The translations under genes were made by a program, and so were the position numbers. DNA of 64,000 nucleotides from Adiantum capillus-veneris (lineage: Eukaryota > Streptophyta > Polypodiopsida > Polypodiales > Pteridaceae): contig CM043966.1 in the NCBI GenBank assembly GCA_014529385.2, forward strand, positions 90,936,587 through 91,000,586. Direction: 5' to 3'. Below the pieces are notes generated by a model. It was given only the letters and a program-made list of their open reading frames with translations. It was not told where the DNA came from and ran no database searches. Below, in pieces: positions 20,291 to 30,845 of this stretch (positions are counted from its first letter, which is position 1; each line of letters opens with the position of its first letter).

Positions 20291-20671
20291 GTAAGCATAC
20301 CAACTGAACGTTTACACGTTTTAAAGTTTTCCTAGTGGTTGTTGTTAGAGGGTGCCAAATTTGTTACCTGCATGTAAATATAAGAAGTCTTGTTTCAAGA
20401 ATTAACACTATATTGTTGCACTAATATGCTGCTTGAATTGGTGATGCCATACTAGATTATGAGTAAGTGCATTTCTTTGCAACCATTCAAAGTGCTTGTA
20501 TAGCCAACCGATGTCTTCTTCCCTTTGTAGATTTGACTTTGAGACTTATTTGTAACATCGTAGCATGAAATGAATATCTTGATTATGGAGCTATTTTCAA
20601 TAATCCATGAGGGTCAGATTGGCATGCTTGCTGATTTACTTTTCAGGAAATTGTCCATACTCTATTGAGGT

Positions 20672-21034
20672 TGTGTTAAGAGTTACACCACCTCTGTTGC
20701 TTCATGATGATCTTAGGAATGCTTGTACGGCTAGTGTGTCTCCCGGGCTTGCGATCCACTGCATTCAAATTTAGGCTACATCTAGTTCTGGCCGTGGACA
20801 CTTTTGGTTTGGCCGCCGAATTTTTGGTCCTGCACCCGCACCCATTTATCCTATTCTCATAGGTTTTCCCATATTTATGGGTTGCTGGGTTTATTGGTGG
20901 ACATTGCCCGACCCAGCCCTCATCTGCTATATAGGCAAGGGTTGGGGGCACTTATTCTATATCTGTGGTGCCACTGCCACCCCCATGGGGGGTGCACCTC
21001 TATGGTCGCCATGGGCAGCATGGCCCCTTTATTT

Positions 21035-21100
<66 letters not shown>
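20672..21100 (+). mobile_element. Solo or truncated LTR related to the TRIM/LARD element, ending in (TC)n
   Basis: It starts TGTGTTAAGAGTTACACCACC and contains CTTGTACGGCTAGTGTG, both matching the LTRs at 48646 and 51087 (ACTTACACCACT, TGTACGGCTAGTGTG). It also keeps the CCATGGGGGGTGC / GGTCGCCATGG-like 3' block. The 3' end is a (TC)n run (21037-21100) where the related LTRs have a shorter TC-rich stretch. LINE-B follows directly. Confidence 0.6.
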
Positions 21101-21101
<1 letters not shown>

Positions 21102-21104
<3 letters not shown>

Positions 21105-22018
21105 GTTTCGCTACCATAGAAGAGAGGAAGGACTTCTTTAAAAAGAGGCCTACACTAAAGCAAGCACGGATTTTCTTGGGAGATGATCTTACGTTGTCTC
21201 AACTAGCACATATGAAAGAATGCATGCCCGAGATCCTGGCTGCCAGAGAGAAGGGAAAACTCTCTTTCTATAGAGGAGGCAAAGTGATAGTACTTGACAA
21301 ACACACCGCATGACGGTGCGCAACCTATGGGACCAACCTAAAGTTTGCGGTAGGGAATTGCAACGGCTCGTTATGATTGGATGTTGAAGCCTTTGAGGAT
21401 TCCTTTAGAGGGAGGGACATCATTTTCTATTCAGAGACGCATCAGAGCCCAGAGAGCACACTTCCGAGGGTGGCTGGATATAGATGGGAGATCACATGCA
21501 GACAAGTGGCTCGTAATGAGCACAACAGCAGAGGATCAGGAGGAGTAGTAGTGTTATTTAGGGAGGATTTACACCCTATCATCCAGGTGGTTTGCAGAGA
21601 CGAGAATGCCTGCTATATGTGGGTCAGAGTTGGAGCGGAGCAGGGCTCTCTACATTGATATATGTTACTTCCCTCCTAGCACATCTCATTATGCTTTTCC
21701 TAAGGAGCAGTCACCATACATGATATTAGGTGAGGATATTTGGGAGTTCTCGAGTAATGGAGATGTTATCCTACTTGGGGATTTCAATCCTAGGACAGCA
21801 TGTCATCAGGCATCTTTCTTTGACACTTCCAAGGAGATGTTGAGAGAGCTAGACTCGAGAGAAATGAGGCTCTTCAGGACCTTAGAGGATGCTGAAGAAT
21901 TTACAGAGTATGGGAGATATCTGATTGAGATGGTCACAGAACATGGATTGGCTATTTTGAATGGCCTTGATAGATACTTCGGTTCAGACAGCTTCACTTG
22001 CTTCCCTCATAGACATGG
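21102..22018 (+). pseudogene. LINE-B fragment: endonuclease region
   Basis: After (TC)n it reads ERKDFFKKRPTLKQARIFLG-like sequence to a stop near 21313, then DVEAFEDSFRGRDIIFYSET, GSGGVVVLFREDLHP and VILLGDFNPRTACHQASFF, an APE-type endonuclease with the GDFN motif. EYGRYLIEMVTEHGLAILNG and FTCFPHRHGA match the LINE-B copy at 57280-57410. A frame change falls near 21620. The domain is cut at about 22018 by plus-strand LINE-A. Confidence 0.75.
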
Positions 22019-22183
22019 TGCTTGCACTGGAGGCTCGTGCTCCGCCCCAGAGGGACTCCTTAGAAGCCCCCTCGCCCGACCTTGCAGAGCCCATCCGACT
22101 TGCTCTTTCACTGACAGAGCAAGCGAGCAGAGGTGGAACGCCTCTAGGCGGCCTCCGTCATCTGCAAGATTCTCGGCACCAGA
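22019..22183 (+). pseudogene. LINE-A ORF1 N-terminal part
   Basis: It reads LEARAPPQRDSLEAPSPD and IRLALSLTEQAS, matching the minus-strand LINE-A start. It then shifts frame, and ends in SVICKILGTR-like coding at the gypsy-1 insertion point. The frame resumes after 27607 with PSKGELRDLLQACLLAEVGK. Confidence 0.7.
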
Positions 22184-22689
22184 TGTCACAAAGTGATGGC
22201 TACCGACAGCAGAAACCCTAATTTTTGGAAACCCTAATCCTAACTGCTGATTGAAACCCTAAAATGGCTGAAAACCCTAAAAGTAGGCGGCCATTTTTTT
22301 TTTTAGAGCCGCAAATCCCAGCTCTTGGGCTACGCTTTTCTTTATTTTGCTCTCATTGAGAGAGAGAGAGAAACTGCTTTTGAACTGAAAACTTTTGGGG
22401 CTTTGCTTTTGGGCATCCCTTGTAATCTTTATATACACGGTTTAGGGCTCACTCTGCAGACCATCTGGACGCAGAGTCTGAGAGTGAAACCCTATCCGCT
22501 CTTTGTACTTTGACATTGATTTAATACATAAAGAAATACCGAAAGGGGCGCCAGTCTTTGGGGTCAATATCTCTAGGCACGGAACTCCGCCGGGCCAGTG
22601 CAAATCTATTGTGATCTGTGAATTGTTTGAAGTGGTTATTTGGTGCTGTTGCGATTGCTTCTTGACTTGGAGTGTCCAAGTCTGTTACA
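22184..22689 (+). mobile_element. gypsy-1 5' LTR
   Basis: Ends are TGTCACAAAGTGATGG and AAGTCTGTTACA. Four telo-box motifs (AAACCCTAA or AAACCCTAAAA) occur at 22213-22281. A TATA-like TTTATATACACGG lies at about 22430-22441. The conserved GAAATACCGAAAGGGGCGCCAG block is near 22531-22552. Confidence 0.9.
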
Positions 22690-22690
22690 G

Positions 22691-22708
22691 TGGTATTAGA
22701 GCACGGCC
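22691..22708 (+). promoter_or_regulatory. gypsy-1 primer-binding site
   Basis: TGGTATTAGAGCACGGCC lies one base after the LTR, an initiator-Met type site with one mismatch to TGGTATCAGAGC. Confidence 0.85.
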
Positions 22709-22759
22709 GATTTCTCTTCTACGAGAAATCCGATCCCCATTTTTTTTTCCGCGGCACCT

Positions 22760-24330
22760 ATGGCTTCACTTAAGGATCAGTCGACTCCCTTTGCATCTGG
22801 AGATGCGGGCAGGGATCACAACGAAGATTCCGGCAGAGAGTATGGCCCGCCTCGGCCTACTTAGGCGGAGCAAAGAGAGATGAAGCGTCGTAAATTGATC
22901 GGCGATGCAACAAAGATGATGCTCAGTTTTGCAAAGGATCCGAAATTGGCAAAATATATGAGCGAGACTTCTTTTCAGGAAGTGCATACGCAGTGGCAGA
23001 AAACCACTACACCACCCCTGAAACCCGCTTTCAAGAAACCTTCTGATCACAAACAGTATTTAGAGAAGGAATTACAAGAGGTGGTTGATGCACGAGTTGC
23101 TCAGCTTTTTGACGCGCAAAAGAAAGCCAAAAAGCACGGCAAAAAAGCAGAAGGAAGGCACTGACTTCCCGGGATGTTTGGGTCGTCAATCGACATTAGA
23201 CAAGGCAAAGAAACAAAAGAAGCGTTTTCGATTTGAAGGAGTACCCAGTTCTAGTTCTTCTTCTTCTTCTGACAGTTCTTCTAGCACTTCAGATTCGAGC
23301 GAAGAAGAGAGAAAAGGTAAAAAGCGAAGCAAGAAACAAAGCTTCGAAAAGGGCAAGAAAAAGGCAAAGAAGGCTAAATCTCGCTGAGAGACTGACAGTT
23401 CTCCTGAGGACTCGTCTACAGACAGCTCAGGTTCCGATGACGGAAACTTTTATGCGAACGAGAAGAATTTTTACAAAGCCAACCAGTATGACTTTCTCGA
23501 AGATAAAAGCAAGAAAGTCCGAGAGTTTAAGGAAGGTGGCCACTCGATCAAGTTTGATACTTTTTGAGGACACTCAAATGCTTCGAAGGCTTTGTCTTTT
23601 ATACAACAGTCTGACATCACTTTCGCAGGAGGACGCTATTCAGAGCACTCCAAGATTCGGAGAGCTGCGTCTTACTCTAAGGGGAATGCTCGTACTTGGT
23701 GGTCCACGCTTCTTTCAAACAAGACTGCGCCAGTTAAATGGCTGAAATTTAAGAAGTTTTTTATTTCTTCTTGGTTGACGCAAGAATATGAACGAGATAT
23801 ACGAGCTGCTTGGAACCGTCTTCGGATGACCAAGAAAGATGCAATCAATGCTTACTGTGAAAGATTCTGGAGCTCTTTTCTACCTGCCTCTTCATTCAAG
23901 AAGATCTCGTTTAGAGAACAGATTGAGCGGTTTACCTTGGGTCTGCCTACAGAGATCCGAGATCACTGCTTGGAACAGAAGTCAGCTTCTATTCAGGAGT
24001 TGATGAGTCATGCGAAGTGGGGTTTTGCCATTCACTCTGGCAGACTGACCTACCCTATAGATGAGGCCATGACACAACGAGCCGAACAGACTTCTTGGAA
24101 TGAAAGTAGAAAGAAAAAGGACAATCTAGAGAAAAAGGATGCACGACCCAAGCTTACTCCTGAGGAGAGAGCTCGCTTCGTCAGAGAGGGGAAGTGCTTT
24201 GGATGCGGGGAACATGGACATATCTCCGCGAAGTGCCCCAAAAAGGCACAGAAAGAATAGAATAATAAAGACGACGACAGGCCTGAGAGTTCGAGAGCAG
24301 GTGAGGAACGTGTCAGAAAAGGCAGATAGA
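22760..24330 (+). pseudogene. gypsy-1 gag
   Basis: The ATG at 22760 gives MASLKDQSTPFASGDAGRD; codon 35 (22862-22864) is TAG, as in the opposite-strand copy. Downstream, MKRRKLIGDATKMMLSFAKD starts the main frame. A Lys-rich and poly-Ser region (23250-23300), then the capsid-like part 23592-24260 and CCHC knuckle CFGCGEHGHISAKC (about 24194-24236) follow. Frame changes lie near 23165, 23390 and 23570. The end is fused to RT by deletion. Confidence 0.8.
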
Positions 24331-25220
24331 AAAGCAGAACTTTGATGATATCATTGTTTCTCCAAGAATGAGGCAGAACACAGAGATCATCTGCTTCAGA
24401 GACTTTTTGGGACACTTTGTCTCGGCAGCAGGAGTGCAAGTGGATTCGGCCAAGATAGAGACTATACATGATTGGCCCGATTTGAAGAATGTGTTAGTAC
24501 TACAGGTGGTTCGTACGGAAGTTTGCACAGGTTGCTTCCCCTTTGCATATCTTGATACAGAAAGGAGTCCCTTTCTCGTGGAGATCCACAAAGGTGACTG
24601 CCTTTCAGACATTGAACAAGAAATTGACTATAGGACCAGATTTGACTTTGCCGGAATTGCAGAAGTCATTTGAAGTATATTGTGATGCTTGTGGTCGTAG
24701 TCTTGGTGCGGTCTTGATGCAAGAAGGTCATGTCATTGCTTACGAGAGCCGATTGTTCTGTGGGCCGGAGATGACAGCACAGATTTATAAGAAAGAGCTT
24801 TTGGCGGTTATCCATGCTCTTACTCAGTGGCGGCATTACCTACTCGGAGCGGATTTTACTGTCTTTACAGACCATCAGAGTTTGCGCTACTTCTTGTCAC
24901 AAAAGCAGCTTTCGAAAAAGCAGATGCGGTGGATGAACATCTTGTCACAATTTCACTTCCAGATTGTCCATGTGCAGGGACAGACGAATGTGGTGGCAGA
25001 TGCTTTGTCTCACAAGCCGCTAGTTCTAGCTTTTTCCGTGATACATCATAGGAGCTTTGAGGATATGGTCGACCAATATGCCACAGATACATATTTTGCA
25101 GATATTTTCACACGGATGCGGGATGGGGAGACAGTAGCAGGATACTCCCTTCGGGAAGGCTACTTGATGAGAAAAACCATGTTATGCATTACACAGCCGG
25201 AGGGAAAAGGTTATGACTGA
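24331..25220 (+). pseudogene. gypsy-1 RT remnant and RNase H
   Basis: It starts within RT motif C as FDDIIVSPRMRQN (FDDIIVFSKN with a one-base change of frame). A second small deletion removes the segment before the LGHFVSAAGVQVDSAKIE thumb motif. RNase H is clear at 24660-25030: EVYCDACGRSLGAVLMQEG, HALTQWRHYLLGA, FTDHQSLRYFLSQKQL. It continues toward integrase with DTYFADIFTRMRDGETVAG. Confidence 0.8.
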
Positions 25221-25975
25221 ATGCCACTGTCCACCTTTTTACGGGTCACTGCGGCATTGCTACCACCATGAAAGGGGTAGAGAGATACTTCTTTTGGCCG
25301 AGACTCAAAAAGAATGTGGAAGAGTTTGTGCGCAGTATGTCAGAAGGTCAAGTTTGACAGGCATAAGGCACATGGATTGTTACAGCCTTTACCCATACCC
25401 ACCCACCCCTGGGAAAGTATTGCAATGGATTTCATTTTTTATCTCCTGACAACATCACGATGATTTTCCGATTACATGGCACGTCTGAGATGATTGTCTC
25501 CCATAGAGACCCCAACTTTATGAGTTTGTTTTGGAAGGCAATTTGGGAGAATATTGGCACGTGGTTGCAGTTCTCGTCATCGTTCCACTTGTAGACTGAC
25601 TGGCAATCTCAGATTGCCAATTCAGTGGTTTTAGATTTATTGAAGTCTTGTATCTCAGATCAAAAGACTCAATGGGAAAAGAACTTACCTTTGGTGGAAT
25701 TTGCCTACAATAACAAGATACACTCTTTGACGGGGAAGACGCCATTTGAGATTGTTGAAAGTGCTGCGAAGGTTCCATCCTTCCTGAGCACGAAAGATTA
25801 GATATTTGAAGCGGACGAATATTCGTGAGATTTGGATACGGCTTTTGCCAATGTTTGCGAGACTTTGCAGAAGTCTCAAGAACGACCGAAAAAGGCAGCG
25901 GATTGCCATCGTCGCGACTTGAAATTGAAGGAGGATGATTGGGTGCTCTTATGTTTTGAGAAGGCACGCCTAAGA
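25221..25975 (+). pseudogene. gypsy-1 integrase, heavily decayed
   Basis: Recognisable pieces are [20 protein letters not shown] (zinc domain start), MIVSHRDPNFMSLFWKAIW (second Asp motif) and LPLVEFAYNNKIHSLTGKTP. Several in-frame stops occur. The CC half of the zinc domain and first Asp region are degraded. No function is expected. Confidence 0.75.
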
Positions 25976-26368
25976 AAGAAAAAGGGAAAGTAGAGGCTTT
26001 TTCCAGCGCTTAGTATGCGATACTACGGACCTTTCCAGATTACTGAAAAGATAAATGATGTCTCCTTCCGATTGAAACTGCCAGATACTTGGAGGATTCA
26101 CAATGCATTCCATGTGGGTCTCTTATCTTTTAAGGGTGATGTGCCTGATGATGGGGAGCCTGATGAGCAACCCGAAGTGGAAGAAAACGAGGAGATCCTT
26201 GTTCCTGAACAGATTTTGGCACATAACGATACGAAGAGAGGTAAAGTCCGAAGGCGGTTCTTGGTTAAGTTCAAGAACTTTCCTGCATTTGATGCTAAGT
26301 GGATGGAGGAGGAGGACCTAGCAGATACTCCTCGGATTGTGAAACTTTACCTCGATGCTTTGGTTTAG
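25976..26368 (+). pseudogene. gypsy-1 integrase C-terminus and chromodomain-like tail
   Basis: It reads [19 protein letters not shown], then an acidic linker and [37 protein letters not shown] to the stop at about 26368. The V-L-K/R-F-K-N-W-like pattern (LVKFKNF...AKWMEEEDL) is that of chromodomains in gypsy integrases, which help target heterochromatin in the family. This part is unbroken. Confidence 0.8.
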
Positions 26369-26972
26369 CATAGTCTACTCCAAACGGAACCCAGAATTCA
26401 GCTTGGCCGAAGATCTGGTGCAGTGGGATCCACAAGAGGGGAGTTACTCCGCTCCTTTGTCAACAGATGCCTTGATTTTGATACTAAAGTCACTGATGTC
26501 TCTTTGAGCTTTAGGGATATTGAGAGCTGACAGTATTCTGCTCGATGACTTTATGAAATGGAATTCCTGATTATGATACTGATTTGTTCTTGACTTCTTG
26601 TGAGTGCAGGAACTGATAGACGAAATGACTGCAGCATTTTGGTATGATTGATCTCGAATAGACATGGTTGCAATAGGGGTTAGTCAATCGGACATCAATG
26701 AGGTCGCGATTGGACCTAGATGTGATTGCTAGCTACATTGCCGATAAATCATGGTCTAAGATCCAAATGAATGTTGAATGTCATGTGATGTCCTGTGATG
26801 TCTAGTGATGACTTGAGATGTCGTGTGATGTGATTGTCGATTTGGTACATGTGCTAGATGTGTGTTCCTAGTACGTAGGTACTAACAGTCAGTGTCTACT
26901 AAGACGGTTTATGGCTTTTGTCGATTTGCTGGCGTAATCGCGGTCGATTACAATGCTTTCAAGAGGGGGGTA
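26369..26972 (+). other. gypsy-1 3' UTR and polypurine tract
   Basis: Non-coding, 600 bp. Several TGATGTC-like short repeats (about 26780-26830: GTGATGTCCTGTGATGTCTAG) occur. It ends in AAGAGGGGGG at 26961-26970, the plus-strand primer. Confidence 0.75.
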
Positions 26973-27602
26973 TGTCACAAAGTGATGACGTGGCTACTGA
27001 CAACAGAAACCCTAATTTCTGCCAGAAACCTTAAAATTCTTGCAAACCCTAATTTCTGCCAGAAACCCTAATTTTGCAGAAACCCTAATCCTAACTGCTG
27101 GCTGAAACCCTAAAATGGCCGGAAACCCTAAAAGCAGGCGGCCATGCCACGCGGTTGCAATGTACGGATATTTCCGGAAATTACGGAGGTTGGAAAAAAA
27201 AAATCTTTTTTTTTTTTGAGCGACGCAAATCTCAGCTTTTGGGCTACGCTTTGCTTTATTTTGCTCTCATTTAAAGAGAGAGAGAAACTGCTTTTGAACT
27301 GAAAGCTTTTGGGGCTCTGCTTTTGGGCATCCCTTGTAATCTTTATATACACGGTTTAGGGCTCACTCTGCAGAGCATCTGGATGCAGAGTCTGAGAGTG
27401 AAACCCTATCCGCTCTTTGTACTTTGACGTTGATTTAATACATAAGAAATACCGAAAGGGGCGTCAGTCTTTGGGGCCAATATCTCTAGGCACGGAACTC
27501 CGTTGGGCCAGTGCAAATCTATTGTGATCTGTGAATTGTTTTGAAGTGGTTATTTGGTGGTGTCGCGATTAATTCTTAACTTGAGTGTGCAAGTGTGTTA
27601 CA
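26973..27602 (+). mobile_element. gypsy-1 3' LTR
   Basis: Same ends as the 5' LTR. Six telo-box motifs and one variant lie at 27007-27132 against four in the 5' copy, and it retains a stretch around 27135-27200 lost from the 5' LTR. CCAGA follows at 27603. Confidence 0.9.
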
Positions 27603-28079
27603 CCAGACCTAGCAAAGGAGAGTTGCGAGACCTTCTCCAGGCCTGCCTTCTTGCAGAGGTGGGCAAGATCTTGGACGTCGAGTTCCTCGGACGAGGTTAC
27701 TATCAGATCGAGTTTGAGACCTTCGAGATGGCGTTCAAGGTCATCGCCACGAGCCCTTTGACCATCCGAGCAGTTCGAGCCCACTTTCGACAGTGGAGAC
27801 ATGGTTTTGACCCTGCTTCATTTGTGCTTCATTTGTCGACAGATGGGCCATCTTGCGAAGGCCTGTCCACGGAGGAGGCCCCGACCTACACCTTAGGCCC
27901 AGCCCCAGCCCCAGTCCCAGCCTTAGCCTTCAAGGGCTGGCCAGCAGCAGCGGGCAGAGACACACAGCACACACGCAGAGCCACCCTCTGAGCCTGGGGC
28001 TCCAGCGGAGGAGGGTTGGCAGCAGGTTAGTGGTCGACGACGGCAAGGGCCACAACGATAGCTTGGTACTAAGAGTGGT
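27603..28079 (+). pseudogene. LINE-A ORF1 middle part, with CCHC knuckle
   Basis: It continues ORF1 after gypsy-1: PSKGELRDLLQACLLAEVGK, YYQIEFETFEMAFKVIATS, TIRAVRAHFRQWRHGFDPAS, then FICRQMGHLAKACPRR in another frame (knuckle preceded by a small duplication GTGCTTCATTT). The final GGCAGCAGGTTAGTGGTCG matches the minus copy's QVHGRHRQGR linker. It is interrupted at 28079 by gypsy-2 (TSD GTGGT at 28075-28079). Confidence 0.75.
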
Positions 28080-28266
28080 TGAAACGAACGCGGAGAGAGG
28101 ATCTTCCGGCTACACAGACCGCCTACAGATACGCGTCGGACGAACCACTCGACCATAGCCACCATCCGGCAGCTCCCCCGTGTTGGGGCCAGCGTCCGAG
28201 GACGTAGGCGTGCACCTGTAAGACCCGGCGTCCCATACCACCCGGTCTCACCTCCTCAAGGTGACC
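28080..28266 (-). mobile_element. gypsy-2 3' LTR, distal 187 bp
   Basis: It aligns with 34060-34246 over the same 187 bp (TGAAACGAACGCGG ... AGGTGACC). The rest of this LTR is found inverted at 33693-33885; four bases (TCAC) present in the intact LTR are missing at the break. Confidence 0.85.
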
Positions 28267-28353
28267 CGATTTTCAACGAAAATCAGAAAATTAGACTAAT
28301 TTGCAGGAAATTTCAGCATGCAATACCTATTTTCTCTAATCTCTCTTTGCGAA

Positions 28354-28403
<50 letters not shown>

Positions 28404-28991
28404 CTCTCCATCTACTGTGTGTGGGGAGAGCTTTCCTGGATGCTCAGAGAGGGAGCGACTGCAAAGTAAGGGCTGGCTGTTGGCGTGGAAAAGTTGTGCA
28501 GCGCTGGCTCCAAACTGGCGCTCCTTTCCTGTGCTGGCCACAAGCGAACACACGCTCCAGCACCCAATTTTTCCCTCTCCACGTGTTCGGCAACGCTGGC
28601 AGTTCGTTGGATTTTTTTTCACGCTCTGAGCCTTGCGTTGTTATAACAGGCTGCCTTGTTTTTTTTTCATTCTATTAAGTGGGCCTTTTAATTTAAAGTG
28701 GCCAGGCCCTTTTAAGTGTGGACTTTTTTTAATAATAAGTCTGAAACCTAAGTTTTATTAAAACTCACTTACAGAGACTTGTAAGTTACAGAGGACTTCA
28801 TTTTTTAGGCTCTCCTGCTCCTCTCTCGAGTTTGCTCTCTCTCACCTGCTCGTGCTCCTGCGCTCCCGCCATCACTTGCTCGCCTTCAGACGCTTACGCC
28901 GACGCGTAGACCTCCTCAAACTTCAACTTTTCGTGAACGAAAAGTGCAAAAAAGGCCCAGTTGAAATTTTCAGTTTTTCACGCACTTTGCC
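28267..28991 (+). other. gypsy-2 leader with (GA)n microsatellite
   Basis: No ORF of interest. (GA)n runs from 28356 to 28400. A near-perfect hairpin CTTTTCGTGAACGAAAAG lies at 28927-28944 just before gag. A TC-rich stretch is at 28805-28850. The leader should have followed 33891 (minus) before the inversion. Confidence 0.6.
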
Positions 28992-30845
28992 ATGGATTCC
29001 TCCAGCTCAGATGTGCAGTGTGACGACGCGCCAGGTAATGTTCAAATTCCATTCACGCATGCTCTCTACACATGGATTACAAGTACTTTCCACAGTTTCG
29101 ACCAGCGTGTTACCGCTCTGGAAAATACGAAGGTTCATATGAACCTTCGCTTGGACTCTCTCGAAGGGGTCGTGCAAGGGCTTAGTTCCCGGCTTACTGC
29201 TTTAGAAAATACGGCTCAGTCGACGACTGCGCGCATTTTCGAGAGCGAAACCCATCTCCAGCAATTGCAGACGCAGATTGCTGCTTTTGGGCGTTCACAG
29301 GGTGGTCCGATTGTCACAATTCCGTACAAAACTACAAATTTCTCAAGTGAAGAGAAGGAGTGTACGGAACTGGCCGTAACTAACTGGCTGCACCAGTGGA
29401 CCACATACTTTGATCTCCATGGGGAGCATGATGAACGGAGGATTCAGACGATTCCTCTCTATCTGCGCAATAAGGCGCTTACCTGGTAGCGCGACATGAT
29501 AGAGAAGCCTACGACGTGGGCTGACTTTTGTGTGAAATTCAAGAGGGATTTCGCCAAAATGGATCCTTTGAAAGCCTATGCCAAACTGCAGAGTCTTTCA
29601 ATGAAAACTCTGCCTTTTGATAAGTATACGACAGCTTTCAAGGAGGCGCTCATCTTTTGCAAGGTGGATTCTACGCACGCTGTGCACATTTACCTGCTGG
29701 GATTGCATGAGGATTACCGTTCGGCCTTAATCAAGGACAAAGCACCGACTGACGTCGAGGATGCAGTGGCAAAGGCCAGGACGGTCCATTTGATAAATGG
29801 AGCAAACTATGAGAAGAAAAGAATTGCAGACCATCAATCCAGTGAGGGCGCTTCGAGGAAGCGACCCCGATTCCAGCATAAGTCCAAATCACCGCCGAGA
29901 TCTTCTCAAGAGAAGAAGAAAGCCAAAAATGCTTCAGTGCCTGATGCAGTGAAGAAGGGGGCTTGCTTTAGATGTGGCCAGACGGGTCACCAAATCAAAG
30001 ATTACCCAAAGAAGAAGACAAAGAAACCGCAAGGTCGTCCTTCGGTTCAGATTCGCGAGATCTCAGGTAACTCTGATGTTATTCAAGTTAAAATCCATCA
30101 TTTAGCGCACAGTTCATGCACTAATTGTACTTTTAGCACCAAAGTGTTTGATAAGCACGATCTTCTCCGTTTCCCCGGGAAGATCAATGGTCACGACATG
30201 ACCGTACTCCTTGATAATGGAAGCTCAAACAATTTTGTGGATGCAAAATTGATGCAGAAACTGAGCTTGCGGACACGGGACAGTGAACATGAGTATCGCG
30301 TAAAGATGGCTCGTGGCGTGGATACGGATGTATGGAATCGGATGGTTTCAGACTTGTCGCTCGAGCTAGCTGATTACAAAGAGAACCTGGATTTCCACAT
30401 CATGCGCCTGGACAGAGCAGATGTTATTTTAGGAATTCCATGGTTTTATGATAAACAAAACTCATTGTATATAGACTATGTACATCACTCTCTTGTTTTT
30501 TTTAAGCAGGATATGCCTCATGTATCTGTCTCGCTTTGTAATGAGAAGTCTGTAAATAATGGTTTTGCAATACTAGTTATTACTGCTTTGGAAATGTATA
30601 AAGAAACAAAGTCTTCTGATGTTAACTTTTATCAATGTGTACCATCTGCTTGGTTTGATTCGTTAGTGCTTGGTACTTCTGTCATTGAATTTCGTAAAAA
30701 TGTTTCATGTTCTTCTGTTGAACTTGGGGATTCCGATGAATCCAACCTTATCCGAGAAATCATGATTGATTTCAAGGATGTTTTTCCTGATGAGATATCT
30801 ACCTCCTGGCTTGCCGCCTTCGAGAGGAGTCGATCATGGCATTGA
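28992..30845 (+). pseudogene. gypsy-2 gag and protease
   Basis: The start MDSSSSDVQCDDAPGN at 28992 has coiled-coil-like repeats (VTALENTKVHMNLRLDSLEG) then FDLHGEHDERRIQTIPLYL. TAG at about 29487-29489 replaces Trp in ALTWWRD, a nonsense change. From 29496: YLLGLHEDYRSALIKDKAP, basic tract, knuckle CFRCGQTGHQIKDYP (last Cys changed to Tyr), then aspartic-protease-like MTVLLDNGSSNNFVDAKLM (D-N-G in place of D-S/T-G) and ADVILGIPWFYDKQN. The C-terminus shifts frame near 30770. Confidence 0.85.

Larger units (their letters stand above)
22184..27602 (+). mobile_element. Ty3/gypsy element gypsy-1, both LTRs, internally deleted
   Basis: A 5.42-kb element flanked by CCAGA at 22179-22183 and 27603-27607. 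LTRs are 506 and 630 bp; the length difference is mostly in the U3 telo-box region. PBS and PPT are present. About 1 kb covering protease and the N-terminal half of RT is missing between gag (ends about 24330) and the DDIIVFSKN motif. Remaining pol has stops. It is a dead copy nested in LINE-A ORF1. Confidence 0.93.

Noticed and set aside
20804-21313. Open frame with a long Ser-Leu repeat
   Set aside because: Most of it is translation of the (TC)n microsatellite joining an LTR to a LINE-B fragment. The same applies at 56308-56817 and 61416-61713.
27007-27132. Interstitial telomere array
   Set aside because: The AAACCCTAA motifs are spaced irregularly within an LTR and are not uninterrupted TTTAGGG tandem repeats.
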